This document shows positions 28,155-37,611 of a stretch of 64,000 bases of DNA, in pieces. Each line of letters opens with the position of its first letter. Within the stretch, counting starts at the first letter, position 1. Both the position numbers and the translations under genes were made by a program. Under the pieces are notes generated by a model. The model was not told where the DNA came from. It saw only the letters and a list, made by a program, of their open reading frames with translations, and ran no database searches. The DNA is from Micrococcales bacterium (lineage in GTDB: Bacteria > Actinomycetota > Actinomycetes > Actinomycetales > Microbacteriaceae), in NCBI GenBank assembly GCA_017306245.1, contig JAFKIY010000004.1, positions 122,218 through 186,217 of the forward strand. Reading direction: 5' to 3'.

Positions 28155-28828
28155 CAGGCGGCACCCCCCACCGTCAGCGCGCGACTGGAGCCGCGTACGC
28201 CGTGCGCCCAGGGCATCAGGACACGTCCGATCGCCACCAGAATCTGATCGAAAAGGACGGCGATGATGAGCGTGAAGACGATGCCGATCATCACTTCCGT
28301 CGGGAAATCGCGCTGGTATCCGTTGATGAAGAGATACCCGAGGGCTCCGTTGCCGACCAGAGCGCCGACGCTCAGGAGGCTCACTGTGGTCACCGATACG
28401 ACGCGCAGATTCGCCAGCAGCACCGGACCGGCCAGCGGAAGTTCCACCTTCCAGAACCGCGACACCGAAGAGAATCCCACGGCGGTGGCGGACTGGATGA
28501 CGTCCCTGGGAACGGACGCGAAGGCATCCGCGGCGCCCCGAACCATGATGGCTATCGCATAGATGGCGAGCGCCACGACGACGTTGACGGGGTTCAGGAT
28601 TTTCGTCCCGAGTACCGACGGCAGCGTGATGAAGAACGCGAGCGACGGGATCGTGAAGAGGATTCCGAACAGGGTGAGCTGGATGGCGCGGGTCACCCGG
28701 AACCGGTTGGCGAGCCAGCCCAGGGGGATGGAGGCTATGAGACCTACGATGATCGGGATCGCACTCAGTCGCACGTGTTCAAGCGACAGTCCGAAAACCA
28801 GATCACGGTTCTCCCACAGCCATTGCAT
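28154..28828 (-). CDS. osmoprotectant ABC transporter permease
   Basis: The 224-residue permease with about six hydrophobic segments and the EAA-like stretch QSATAVGFSSVSRFWKVELPLAG. It is paralogous to the next gene; OpuC-type importers use two different permeases. It overlaps the ATPase stop by one base, and is the second gene of the operon. Confidence 0.92.
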   Translation of the reverse strand: MQWLWENRDLVFGLSLEHVRLSAIPIIVGLIASIPLGWLANRFRVTRAIQLTLFGILFTIPSLAFFITLPSVLGTKILNPVNVVVALAIYAIAIMVRGAADAFASVPRDVIQSATAVGFSSVSRFWKVELPLAGPVLLANLRVVSVTTVSLLSVGALVGNGALGYLFINGYQRDFPTEVMIGIVFTLIIAVLFDQILVAIGRVLMPWAHGVRGSSRALTVGGAA

Positions 28829-29733
28829 CAGGCGTCTCCCGCCTGGTCTGTCTTGTTCGAAATGCTGCGTGATTTGGGGCTGGAATCGCCGTTCGCGATG
28901 ACGCCTCCCGGTGCATCCACGACACCCGCCGCGTGCCCTGCGCTGTCGACGAGCACAAGGTCGTTTCCGTTGGACTCGACGCTGCCATCGACGGACAGGC
29001 GGCGCTTTCCACGCCCCACTCCGATGAAGTTCGCGACGAACTCGTTCGTCGGATTGGCCAGGATCTCACTCGGTGTTCCCTGCTGGGCAATCTGTGCGCC
29101 CACCTGCAGGATGACTACCTCGTCGCCCAGCAGGAACGCCTCATCGATGTCGTGGGTGACGAACACGATGGTCTTGCCCAGTTCCTGCTGCAGTCGGATG
29201 AGTTCCTGCTGAAGGTCGGCGCGCACGATCGGGTCGACGGCGCCGAACGGCTCATCCATGAGAAGAATATTGGGGTCGACCGCGAGACCGCGCGCAACGC
29301 CAACTCTCTGCTGCTGACCGCCGGACAGCTGGCTCGGGTACCGGTTCGCGAGCGATCGATCGAGACCGACCGTGTCGAGCAGTTCCATCGCGCGCGCGTA
29401 CGCGTCGCGTTTGGGGACACCCTCCAAAAGCGGCACCGTGGCCACATTGTCGATGACCTTCCGATGAGGGAGAAGCCCGGAATTCTGCATCACGTAGCCA
29501 ATGCGGCGGCGGAGCTTCACGGGTTCGAGCCCCGCGATATCCTCATCGTCGATCAGGATCGACCCGCTCGTCGGATCGACCATCCGGTTGATCATGCGAA
29601 GCAGGGTCGTCTTCCCGCAACCGGAAGAACCGACCAGAACCACGGTCTTGTGCGAGGGAATCACCAGACTGAAATCGTCAACCGCGAGCGTGCCATCGTC
29701 GAACTGCTTGGACACTCCGCGAAACTCGATCAT
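28828..29733 (-). CDS. osmoprotectant ABC transporter ATPase
   Basis: ABC ATPase of about 301 residues: Walker A GSSGCGKTT, signature LSGGQQQR, Walker B ILLMDEPFG, then VTHDIDEAFLLGD. After the ATPase core there is a Ser/Asp-rich tail but no clear CBS pair, unlike OpuCA. The start is uncertain: the ATG at 29733 (MIEFRGVSKQ) matches family starts, and a TTG 15 nt upstream is possible. First gene of the importer operon. Confidence 0.94.
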   Translation of the reverse strand: MIEFRGVSKQFDDGTLAVDDFSLVIPSHKTVVLVGSSGCGKTTLLRMINRMVDPTSGSILIDDEDIAGLEPVKLRRRIGYVMQNSGLLPHRKVIDNVATVPLLEGVPKRDAYARAMELLDTVGLDRSLANRYPSQLSGGQQQRVGVARGLAVDPNILLMDEPFGAVDPIVRADLQQELIRLQQELGKTIVFVTHDIDEAFLLGDEVVILQVGAQIAQQGTPSEILANPTNEFVANFIGVGRGKRRLSVDGSVESNGNDLVLVDSAGHAAGVVDAPGGVIANGDSSPKSRSISNKTDQAGDA

Positions 29734-29878
29734 GATGAATTTGGCCAATTCCTCGTCGGACGGTGGTGTGCAACTCCTGTGTTTCGGGGTGGCCGACGGA
29801 TCAACTCACGCCCAAACACCAAAGTCAAACACTATTCGGGGCCACCGGCATTCCCGATTGGTCAGACTTTCAGGAAAT

Positions 29879-30511
29879 TCACCGGGCTTGCGATTCTCCG
29901 AGCACGCTTTCAAGGTAGGTTTTTGCGACGGTCCGCGCTGCGTCGATGAACGTTGAGTCCCCGTCCACATCGAACGTGAACGCCCTAGCCAGCAGCGCGT
30001 CGATCATTGTAAAAGCGACCTCGAGATGGAATGAAAGCGAAGCCCCGCCCGGAAGCCCATAGCGGGACACCAGAATCGATGCCACGTGGCTCGCCACACG
30101 GCTGTTGCCGGTGACGCGGCCTTCTCTCGGGCGCAAATCCAGAACGTCGCCGAATCGAATCGCCGCGAACGCCGGCTCGTTCGCAAACGCATCAACGCCC
30201 TGATCGATGAGCGAATCGATGGTTTCCCACCACGTGTCGTACTGCTGTGCCGCAAAGGAATCGGTGATTCGATCGGTGAATCGATCGACCGCGCGGGACG
30301 CAACGGCCTGCAGGACGGCGATTCGATCGGGAAAGTAGCGGTAGACCGTGCCGATGGACGCCCCGGCGCGCTCGGCAACCATCGCGGTGGTGAGCCGTTC
30401 GTAACCTACCTCGTCGATCGCGGCCGCGGCCGCATCCAGCAAACTGGTGAGGCGCGCATTGCTCCGCGCCTGCACAGGCTCGTTTCGCAGGAGTGTGCTT
30501 GATCCGGACAC
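29879..30511 (-). CDS. TetR family transcriptional regulator
   Basis: The 210-residue repressor has an N-terminal helix-turn-helix (AERAGASIGTVYRYFPDRIAVLQAV) and a ligand-binding C-terminal domain of unknown specificity. The GTG at 30511 has GGAGG 5-6 nt upstream. It lies 145 nt before the importer ATPase on the same strand, so it is a candidate regulator of it, though TetR proteins often act on themselves or on the divergent gene. Confidence 0.9.
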   Translation of the reverse strand: MSGSSTLLRNEPVQARSNARLTSLLDAAAAAIDEVGYERLTTAMVAERAGASIGTVYRYFPDRIAVLQAVASRAVDRFTDRITDSFAAQQYDTWWETIDSLIDQGVDAFANEPAFAAIRFGDVLDLRPREGRVTGNSRVASHVASILVSRYGLPGGASLSFHLEVAFTMIDALLARAFTFDVDGDSTFIDAARTVAKTYLESVLGESQAR

Positions 30512-30584
30512 GGTCGCCTCCGTCTCTGTCGCAACCCGGGTGCGGCCTGCGAAAATTTTGGGAATGTGTGGGGAAAATCCTAGC

Positions 30585-30605
30585 GTGCCCCCGGTGCGGG
30601 GGCAC
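30585..30605. repeat. 9-bp perfect inverted repeat between divergent genes
   Basis: GTGCCCCCG, loop GTG, CGGGGGCAC, situated between the divergent tetR and App1-type genes. No T-tract follows on either strand, so it is not an ordinary terminator. It could be an operator or a chance GC hairpin. Confidence 0.35.
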
Positions 30606-30725
30606 TAGTCGTTACCGTGATTTGTGACAATACTCAGGTTGGCAACCAGATTTACCATGAATTGCGCATTCGCGTACGGCCGTTTCGGGCACCGCGGGGC
30701 GCGCTGATCGTGAAAGACTGTGGCC

Positions 30726-31775
30726 ATGACCGGGTCTGAGACGCCTTCCGACGCCCCAGCGCCCGACGAAGGCCAGACCCCGCGCCTTCCGGCGAGGCTC
30801 GAGGATCGCTTCCACCAGTTTCGCGAGCGACGCGCTCGAAAGCGCGGCCTCACGCCCACCGTCATCCCCTATACCGGATACGGGTCGACCACATGGATCC
30901 GGGTGCTCTCCCGAGTCCTTCTTGCGCGGCCGGGGGCATCCGACGACATCCGGTACAAGAAAATCCGGGGCTGGCGGAGCTTCACGAGCGTTCCCGTGGG
31001 GGATGCCGCCGTTTTGGTGGGAATAGACGACGTCGAGCACGCGCTTACCGCCGATCGGGGCGGCGTCATCGATGAGGTGATCGACGTGTCACTCTCCCCC
31101 GGATGGCACACGATCACCCTGCGCACCGAAGGATCTGATCCGGTAAAGGCCCCGATCTTCATCGTCGACCCGAAAGCGACCATCGGATTGATTTCCGATG
31201 TCGACGACACCGTGATGGTCACGGCGCTGCCTCGCCCACTGGTCGCCGCCTGGAACACGTTCGTGCTGGACGAACACGCGCGGACCCCGGTCGCCGGGAT
31301 GGCGGTCCTGTTCGAGAAACTCGTCAGAGACCACCCGGGCTCGCCTGTCGTCTACCTCTCCACGGGCGCGTGGAATGTTGCGCCGACGCTTACCCGATTT
31401 CTGTCTCGTCACCTGTACCCGCCGGGGCCGCTTCTGCTCACCGACTGGGGGCCGACCCACGACCGGCTGTTTCGCAGCGGACGCGCCCACAAGGAAGAAA
31501 GCCTGCTTCGGCTGGTCGGCGAGTTCCCCCACCTGCAATGGATTCTCGTCGGCGACGATGGCCAAAACGATGAAGAGCTCTACGATTCCTTCTCCGCCGC
31601 GCACCCCGACCGCGTCGCCGCGATTGCCATCCGCCAGCTCTCCGGCGGCGAGGCCGTGCTGGCCGGGCGGCGTTCAAAAGTTCAGCAGTACGGCGCGGAC
31701 AGCCCAGTACCGTGGGTTCGCGCTTCGGATGGCGCGGGCCTCGCGGATGAGCTCGACCGGCTCGGCCTGCTCTGA
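30726..31775 (+). CDS. App1-type phosphatase domain protein (DUF2183)
   Basis: The 349-residue protein matches DUF2183/App1 phosphatidate phosphatase-like proteins: the HAD motif ISDVDDTV (DxDxT), then VVYLSTGAWNVAPTL and LLLTDWGP, and WILVGDDGQNDEELY as motif III/IV. Yeast App1 hydrolyses phosphatidate; the bacterial substrate is unknown. ATG at 30726; a GTG at 30720 is an alternative. Convergent with zwf. Confidence 0.88.
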   Translation: MTGSETPSDAPAPDEGQTPRLPARLEDRFHQFRERRARKRGLTPTVIPYTGYGSTTWIRVLSRVLLARPGASDDIRYKKIRGWRSFTSVPVGDAAVLVGIDDVEHALTADRGGVIDEVIDVSLSPGWHTITLRTEGSDPVKAPIFIVDPKATIGLISDVDDTVMVTALPRPLVAAWNTFVLDEHARTPVAGMAVLFEKLVRDHPGSPVVYLSTGAWNVAPTLTRFLSRHLYPPGPLLLTDWGPTHDRLFRSGRAHKEESLLRLVGEFPHLQWILVGDDGQNDEELYDSFSAAHPDRVAAIAIRQLSGGEAVLAGRRSKVQQYGADSPVPWVRASDGAGLADELDRLGLL

Positions 31776-31845
31776 GACGCGAGCGCAGGGGCGATCGCCG
31801 CCCGCCACCGTGCAGCCACACCGCCGGTCGCCGCGGAGGGCCGGC

Positions 31846-33219
31846 TCACCGCCGCCGCCATCCCTTGGGCCCGTCTGACCCTGCGGGGTACGTGTCGAGT
31901 TTGACCGCATCCTTTTTCCACGCCGCCAGCACGGGCGCCACGATCCGCCAGCACTCCTCGATTTCGTCGGCGCGCACCGACAGCGTCGGATCGTTGGTCA
32001 GCAATCCGGAGAGCACTTCGCCATAGGGCTCGAGTTCTCCTGCGCCGAATTCGGTGCTGAGCACGACGCGGTCGATCGTAAACGGGTCGCCCTGCCCGTT
32101 GATGTTCAAATCCAGGCTGATGTCGTCCGGGCTCAACGAGATTCGAAGCGCCGCCGGTCCGGGTTTTCCGGTGAAACCGGTCGGCAGGTGCGGCACGTCC
32201 TTGAAGGTCACGACGATCTCTTTTCTCGGCGTCGACAGAGCCTTTCCGCTTCGCAGCGTGAAGGGAACTCCGGCCCATCGCCAGTTGTCAATCGTGAACG
32301 TCACCTCGGCGAGGGTTTCGGTCCTGTTTTTCGCGTCGACCCCGGGCTCGCGGATGTAAGACGGCAACTTCCTGCCCTTCACCGTTCCTGCGGTGTATCG
32401 CGCGCGCCTGCTCGACGCCGCCGCATCGCCGCCGCGAACGTTGGTCGCCCGCAGCGCCTGCGCCATGGCTCCGCGGAGATCCTCCGCGTCAATGCTCGAC
32501 GGCGGCTCCATGGCGACGAGCGCCATAACGAGCAGGAGGTGGCTTTGGATCATGTCGACAAGCGCCCCGGCGCGATCGTAGTATCCGGCGCGCCCTTCCA
32601 AACCCAGTTGCTCGTCGAAGACGATTTCGACGCGGTCAATGTTGTCCGAATTCCATACCGGTTCAAGAATCCGGTTCGCAAATCGCAGGCCGAGGAGGTT
32701 CAGGACGGTCGATTTGCCGAGGAAGTGGTCCACGCGGTGAATGCGATTCTCGGGGATGATTTTCACCAGCTGGCGGTTCAACGCCGCTGCGCTCGCGAGG
32801 TCGGTGCCGAAAGGCTTCTCCAGGCCGAACACGGTGCCGTCCGGGAGGTCCACCCTGGCCAGGGCCTTGCATGCCGCAATCGTGACCCTCGGCGGGAGGG
32901 CGAAATAGAACGCCGGCGTTCCCGTGCATGTGGACAAGATCATGTCCAGATCGTCGCGGTTTGTCACATCCGCCGTGAGGTATTCGGATTTCGCCGCGAG
33001 CGCCCGCGCCCGCGCACCGGTCGCCCCGCTGGACGCAAAGGACTTCTCGACGCGCGAACGCCACGCGGAGGTGGACATGGTGTCCTGTCCCACGCCGAGC
33101 AGGGCGAAGTCGTCGTTCCTCCCTGAGTCGACCAGCTGACCGAGCCCCGGCAGCAGCAAACGCTTGGCCAGATCCCCTCCGGCACCAAAGATGACAAGAG
33201 TTCCAATTCCTTTAGCCAT
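31846..33219 (-). CDS. zwf: glucose-6-phosphate 1-dehydrogenase family protein
   Basis: Oxidises glucose 6-phosphate with NADP+. It begins MAKGIGTLVIFGAGGDLAKRL (nucleotide-binding GxxGDLA), and has ENRIHRVDHFLGKSTVLNLL, the substrate-binding RxDH(F/Y)LGK motif. At 457 residues it is shorter than the ~500-510 usual, and it lies outside the tkt-tal-zwf-opcA cluster typical of actinobacteria, so it may be a second copy with a different role. The start is the ATG at 33219; the divergent GH15 gene begins 48 nt away, so the promoters overlap. Confidence 0.88.
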   Translation of the reverse strand: MAKGIGTLVIFGAGGDLAKRLLLPGLGQLVDSGRNDDFALLGVGQDTMSTSAWRSRVEKSFASSGATGARARALAAKSEYLTADVTNRDDLDMILSTCTGTPAFYFALPPRVTIAACKALARVDLPDGTVFGLEKPFGTDLASAAALNRQLVKIIPENRIHRVDHFLGKSTVLNLLGLRFANRILEPVWNSDNIDRVEIVFDEQLGLEGRAGYYDRAGALVDMIQSHLLLVMALVAMEPPSSIDAEDLRGAMAQALRATNVRGGDAAASSRRARYTAGTVKGRKLPSYIREPGVDAKNRTETLAEVTFTIDNWRWAGVPFTLRSGKALSTPRKEIVVTFKDVPHLPTGFTGKPGPAALRISLSPDDISLDLNINGQGDPFTIDRVVLSTEFGAGELEPYGEVLSGLLTNDPTLSVRADEIEECWRIVAPVLAAWKKDAVKLDTYPAGSDGPKGWRRR

Positions 33220-33266
33220 CCGCCAAGGGTAACCCCGGTCTCTGATGACAAGATGGAAGGATGCCA

Positions 33267-35039
33267 ATGAACATCGAAGATTACGCGATGATCGGCGATT
33301 GCCACACCGCGGCGCTCATCGGGCGGGACGGCAGCATCGACTGGCTGTGCCTGCCGAGATTCGACTCGGCGTCGACGTTCGGCGCGCTTCTGGGGACGGA
33401 AGATCACGGCCGCTGGCTACTCGCCCCCGCCGACCCGGTGATCGAGACGAGCCGCAGCTATCTCGGAACGACGTTCACCCTGGTCACCCGCTGGGTCACC
33501 GAGAGCGGCGAAGTGGAAGTCACGGAGCTCATGCCGCACGGGGATCGGCGAGCCGACCTGATCCGCCGGGTGCGCGGCATTCGGGGCACCGTCACCATGA
33601 GGCAGGAGGTGCGCATCCGGTTCGGCTATGCGGATGCCATGCCCTGGGTGCGGCAGGTCCAGGAGAAGGGCGGGCACGCCATCATCGCGGTAGCGGGGCC
33701 GGATGCCGTCGTCATCCGCGGCCCGAAGTTGACGGCGTCGAATCACGCTCATGAGAGCGAATTCGCGGTGTCGCAGGGCGACACGGTGGACATCTCTCTC
33801 ACCTGGTATCCGTCGCATCGGGTGGCACCGCCGCGCCCCGACGTCGATGCCGCCATTGAGCAGACGACCGCGTGGTGGACGGACTGGGCGGCATCGTGCA
33901 CCCACCGCGCCGACCGGTACGAGGATGCCGCGCTCCGGTCGCTTCTCGTGCTGCGGGCGCTGACCCACGAAGACACCGGGGGCATCGTTGCCGCGGCAAC
34001 CACGAGCCTGCCCGAGCAGTGGGGCGGAGTGCGCAACTGGGACTATCGCTTCGTGTGGCTGCGGGACGCGTCGTCCACTCTCGACGCCCTCCTGGGCCGC
34101 GGCTTCCTCAGCGAAGCGGCAACCTGGCGACGCTGGTTGCTGCGCGCGATCGCCGGGGATCCCGGCGACATCCAGATCATGTACGGTCTCGGCGGCGAAC
34201 GCGAACTGACCGAGTTGACGGTCGACAGTCTGCCGGGCTACCGCGGCGCTTCTCCCGTGCGCAAAGGCAACGGGGCGTACACGCAGTATCAGGGCGACGT
34301 GTTCGGCGAAACGATGCTCGCGCTCGCCAAAGCCCGCGACCTGGGTGTCGCGGAAGACGAGTTCTCCTGGCCGCTGCAGCGGGCGATGCTGAGCTTCGTC
34401 GAGGAGAACTGGCAGAGGCTCGACCACGGGATGTGGGAAATGCGCGGCCCACTGCAGGCGTTCACGCACTCGCGAGCAATGCTGTGGGCGGCCATGGATT
34501 GCGGCGTCCGCGCCGTTCGCGACCACGGGCTCGACGGCCCGGTCGCGAAGTGGGAGCGTATCCGCAATGAGATCCGGGCGGACATCGAACAACGCGGTTT
34601 CGATGCCGAACGCAACACGTACACGCAGTATTTCGGAAGCAGAGCCGTGGATGCCACGCTGCTGCAGCTCCCGCAGATCGGCTACCTCGACTACGACGAT
34701 CCGCGCATGCTGGGCACGGTCGCCGCGATCGAGAAAGATCTGCTCGTCGACGGTTTGCTGCTCCGGTATCGCGCCGACCACTCGGACGATGGCCTCCCGC
34801 CGGGCGAACATCCCTTCCTGGCCTGCTCGTTCTGGCTCGTGGAGCAATATGCGCACTCGGGCCGGCTGAACGAGGCCACCGCGCTCATGGATCGGCTGGT
34901 CGGTTTCTGCAACGACGTGGGGATGCTCTCCGAGGAATACGATGTGGATTCTTCCCTCCACGTCGGGAATACCCCGCAGGCGCTCTCCCACCTCGGTCTC
35001 GTGCGCGCCGCCGACGCCATCGCGGTGGCATCCGCGTGA
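33267..35039 (+). CDS. glycoside hydrolase family 15 (trehalase/glucoamylase-type)
   Basis: The 590-residue protein begins MNIEDYAMIGDCHTAALIGR and has the GH15 pattern IDWLCLPRFDS, EQWGGVRNWDYRFVWLRDAS, and a C-terminal (alpha/alpha)6 barrel ending with EEYD...TPQALSHLGLV. In mycobacteria such cytosolic enzymes act as trehalases; glucoamylase activity is also possible. The ATG at 33267 has GGAAGG 6 nt upstream. It is divergent from zwf and overlaps the following gene (GTGA). Confidence 0.92.
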   Translation: MNIEDYAMIGDCHTAALIGRDGSIDWLCLPRFDSASTFGALLGTEDHGRWLLAPADPVIETSRSYLGTTFTLVTRWVTESGEVEVTELMPHGDRRADLIRRVRGIRGTVTMRQEVRIRFGYADAMPWVRQVQEKGGHAIIAVAGPDAVVIRGPKLTASNHAHESEFAVSQGDTVDISLTWYPSHRVAPPRPDVDAAIEQTTAWWTDWAASCTHRADRYEDAALRSLLVLRALTHEDTGGIVAAATTSLPEQWGGVRNWDYRFVWLRDASSTLDALLGRGFLSEAATWRRWLLRAIAGDPGDIQIMYGLGGERELTELTVDSLPGYRGASPVRKGNGAYTQYQGDVFGETMLALAKARDLGVAEDEFSWPLQRAMLSFVEENWQRLDHGMWEMRGPLQAFTHSRAMLWAAMDCGVRAVRDHGLDGPVAKWERIRNEIRADIEQRGFDAERNTYTQYFGSRAVDATLLQLPQIGYLDYDDPRMLGTVAAIEKDLLVDGLLLRYRADHSDDGLPPGEHPFLACSFWLVEQYAHSGRLNEATALMDRLVGFCNDVGMLSEEYDVDSSLHVGNTPQALSHLGLVRAADAIAVASA

Positions 35040-36121
35040 CGGCGGCCGCGGACCGGACGCTGGTTCGCGCGCGGTTGGCCGCGCAGGAAATCTCGACGAC
35101 ATCGGAGTGGAGCCCTGCCGCCATCGTGAGGTGGATGACGGCGATGCAGGCGCAGGATGTCCCAAGCGCGACGTGGTCGATCGGCGTCCGGAACCCGAAC
35201 CTGTCACTGGCGGACGTCAATCGGGCGTTCATCGAGGGCTCCATCGTGCGCTCCTGGCCGATGCGCGGGACGCTCCACGTTGTGGCACCGGAGGATCTTC
35301 GTTGGATCCTCGCCCTGACGAGCGAACGGCTGATTCGCGGCTCTCTGGCGCGGCGAACCGCGCTCGGCCTGGGCGAAGCCGACCTGGAGCACGCCCGAAC
35401 TGCCGCGCATGAGGCGCTCACCGGCGGACGATCCCTTCCCCGAAACGAGATGTACCGCGTTTTCGACCACGCCGGAGTGGCCACGGCCGGCCAGCGCGGG
35501 TATCACATCCTCTGGTTTCTTTCGCAGACCGGCACCGTCATTTTCGGCCCGCCATCCGGGACGACGCAGACCTTCGCGCTCCTCGACGAATGGGCACCCG
35601 CCCAGCGTGAGCTCGAGCGCGACGAGGCCCTCGGCGAATTCGTTTTCCGCTACTTCCGCAGCCACGGGCCGGCAAGTATCCGTGACTTCGCGTGGTGGTC
35701 GTCGACGACTTTGACGGAAGCCAGAACGGGACTCGCTCTCGCGCGGCACCAGCTCGACACTGTGGACCGCGATGGAGAACCGCTGTATTTCGCTGCTGGC
35801 ACGTCTCCGGATTTGCCGCGGGATGGCGTTCGGCTGCTTCCCGGATTCGACGAATACCTGCTCGGATATCGCGACCGAACCCCGCAGCTTCCTGCGAGCC
35901 GAGCGGACGACATCGTGCCGGGAGGCAACGGGGTGTTTCGGGGAACCGTCGTGGAGGACGGCACCGTCGTCGGGTCGTGGAAACGCGCGCCTTCGCGAAC
36001 CGGCACTGCGCTGAACATCCGGATGTTCTCGTCGACGAACTCTCGAATCGATCGCGGGATCTCGCGGGCCGAGCGAGACTATTCCGCGTTTCTCACCGGG
36101 GCGCACGGCCGAGGTCGTTGA
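35036..36121 (+). CDS. winged-helix HTH_42 protein with QxQ motif (AlkZ/YcaQ superfamily)
   Basis: The 361-residue protein belongs to the HTH_42 superfamily of tandem winged helices. Its N-terminal region carries WMTAMQAQDVPSA, the QxQ pattern that in AlkZ/YcaQ DNA glycosylases is catalytic, and WPMRGTLHVVAPEDL. A DNA-glycosylase role is therefore plausible but not shown; many actinobacterial members have no tested function. The GTG at 35036 overlaps the GH15 stop, so they are co-translated. Confidence 0.82.
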   Translation: MTAAADRTLVRARLAAQEISTTSEWSPAAIVRWMTAMQAQDVPSATWSIGVRNPNLSLADVNRAFIEGSIVRSWPMRGTLHVVAPEDLRWILALTSERLIRGSLARRTALGLGEADLEHARTAAHEALTGGRSLPRNEMYRVFDHAGVATAGQRGYHILWFLSQTGTVIFGPPSGTTQTFALLDEWAPAQRELERDEALGEFVFRYFRSHGPASIRDFAWWSSTTLTEARTGLALARHQLDTVDRDGEPLYFAAGTSPDLPRDGVRLLPGFDEYLLGYRDRTPQLPASRADDIVPGGNGVFRGTVVEDGTVVGSWKRAPSRTGTALNIRMFSSTNSRIDRGISRAERDYSAFLTGAHGRGR

Positions 36122-36249
36122 TCGAAACCGGCAGGTGCGGTATCGTTCAACTGCGCGCTGGCGTGCCCCCCAAACAGGGTTCGCCTGAGCGCACGGTTTC
36201 TGTTACCCGAGCGGAAACTTCTTCACACCCCCGGAAGGAACAACCAGCA

Positions 36250-36594
36250 ATGATTGCTGAGTTGAATTTCGCGCCCGCCTCTGGCGCCATCATCCCCCTG
36301 CCGTTCATCGCAACCCTCGTGATCGCGGTTGCCGTCCTGGTTGGCATTGGCGTCGCCGTCCGCAGACTCCGCGCGGCAGGCAGACTCACGATCGCGACGG
36401 CTTCCACAAGTGCGGCAGCTGCCTCGTTCGTCGTCGCCGCGACCATGCTGGCCGTCGTCGCCACCGGCACGGTATCGCCGGCAACCGCCGCGCGAGCAGT
36501 GTCCCCCGCGGCGCCGGCCACGGTCGCTACGCAGGATGGCTTTCAGCCGATCGTGATCGAAAATCTTGAGGGATACCAGCTCCCCACGAAGTAG
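36250..36594 (+). CDS. small membrane protein of unknown function
   Basis: The 114-residue product has two hydrophobic segments (about 14-37 and 52-72, LPFIATLVIAVAVLVGIGVA and VVAATMLAVVATG) joined by a short basic loop, then an Ala/Pro/Thr-rich tail and a conserved-looking end IENLEGYQLPTK. GGAAGGAAC precedes the ATG. It may present its short C-terminus outside the cell. No family was recognised. Confidence 0.65.
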   Translation: MIAELNFAPASGAIIPLPFIATLVIAVAVLVGIGVAVRRLRAAGRLTIATASTSAAAASFVVAATMLAVVATGTVSPATAARAVSPAAPATVATQDGFQPIVIENLEGYQLPTK

Positions 36595-36633
36595 CACGCC
36601 CAGCGCCGCGGCAACCCGGCGTACTGTTTTGTC

Positions 36634-37611
36634 ATGCGCGCCGTGACGATTCCCACCCCTGGCGGCCCTGACGTCCTCCGCGTGGAGGAGCGTCCGGACC
36701 CGGTGCCCGGTCGAAGCGAGGTGGTGATTTCGGTTGCCGCCGCCGGAGTGAACCGGGCCGACCTCCATCAGCGCGAGGGCAACTATCCGCCTCCGAGCGG
36801 CGCCCCGGACTGGCCGGGTCTGGAGGTGTCCGGAACTATCGTGGCGGCGGGCGACGCAGTAGCGGACGTGAAACCGGGCGACCGGGTGTGCGCTCTTCTC
36901 TCCGGCGGCGGCTACGCTGAGCTTGCCGCGGCACCGGCCGGGCTCGTGCTGCCCGTGCCGGAGGTCGTGGATCTGAAGGATGCCGCAGGGCTTCCGGAGG
37001 CGATGTGCACCGTCTGGTCGACCGTGTTCATGAGCGCCGACCTGCGCTCAGGCGAGACGCTCCTCGTGCATGGCGGATCCGGAGGCATCGGCACCATGTC
37101 GATCCAGCTGGCACGCGCGATCGGGTGCCGGGTTGCCGTCACCGCGGGATCCGACGAAAAACTCGAGGCGTGCCGGGCCCTCGGCGCCGATATCCTCGTC
37201 AACTATCGTGATCAGGACTTCGTCGAAATCGTGCTCGCCGCCACCGAGGGCCGTGGAGCGGACGTGATCCTCGACGCCATCGGCGGCGGATACCTCGACC
37301 GAAATCTTCGTGCACTCGCCCCGCACGGCCGAATCGAACTGATCGGCAACCAGAGCGGCGTGCCCGGCGAACTGAGCGTCGGCAGGCTCATGGCGAAGTG
37401 GGGCACCATCCGGGCGAGCACGCTGCGCGCCCGACCGCTCGCGGAGAAGGAGAAAATTGTCGCGAGCGTTCTCGCCAACGCCTGGCCCCTGGTCGCATCG
37501 AAGCAAGTGCGGCCGACCATCGATCGCAGCTACCGGTTCAAGGAGGCTCGACGTGCGCACGAGGCGATGGAATCGGGGAATAGGATCGGGAAACTTCTTC
37601 TCGTGCCGTGA
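36634..37611 (+). CDS. NAD(P)H:quinone oxidoreductase, zinc-independent MDR family
   Basis: The 325-residue medium-chain reductase resembles PIG3/QOR enzymes: MRAVTIPTPGGPDVLRVEERP, ADLHQREGNYPPP, and the Rossmann stretch LVHGGSGGIGTMSIQLARAIGCRV. No structural zinc cysteines are seen. It reduces quinones or similar electrophiles with NAD(P)H. The stop overlaps the UbiA start (GTGA). Confidence 0.92.
   Translation: MRAVTIPTPGGPDVLRVEERPDPVPGRSEVVISVAAAGVNRADLHQREGNYPPPSGAPDWPGLEVSGTIVAAGDAVADVKPGDRVCALLSGGGYAELAAAPAGLVLPVPEVVDLKDAAGLPEAMCTVWSTVFMSADLRSGETLLVHGGSGGIGTMSIQLARAIGCRVAVTAGSDEKLEACRALGADILVNYRDQDFVEIVLAATEGRGADVILDAIGGGYLDRNLRALAPHGRIELIGNQSGVPGELSVGRLMAKWGTIRASTLRARPLAEKEKIVASVLANAWPLVASKQVRPTIDRSYRFKEARRAHEAMESGNRIGKLLLVP

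Noticed and set aside
33417..35207. 596-codon frame antisense to the GH15 gene
   Set aside because: GH15 motifs are intact on the plus strand; the antisense frame has no ribosome site or domain.
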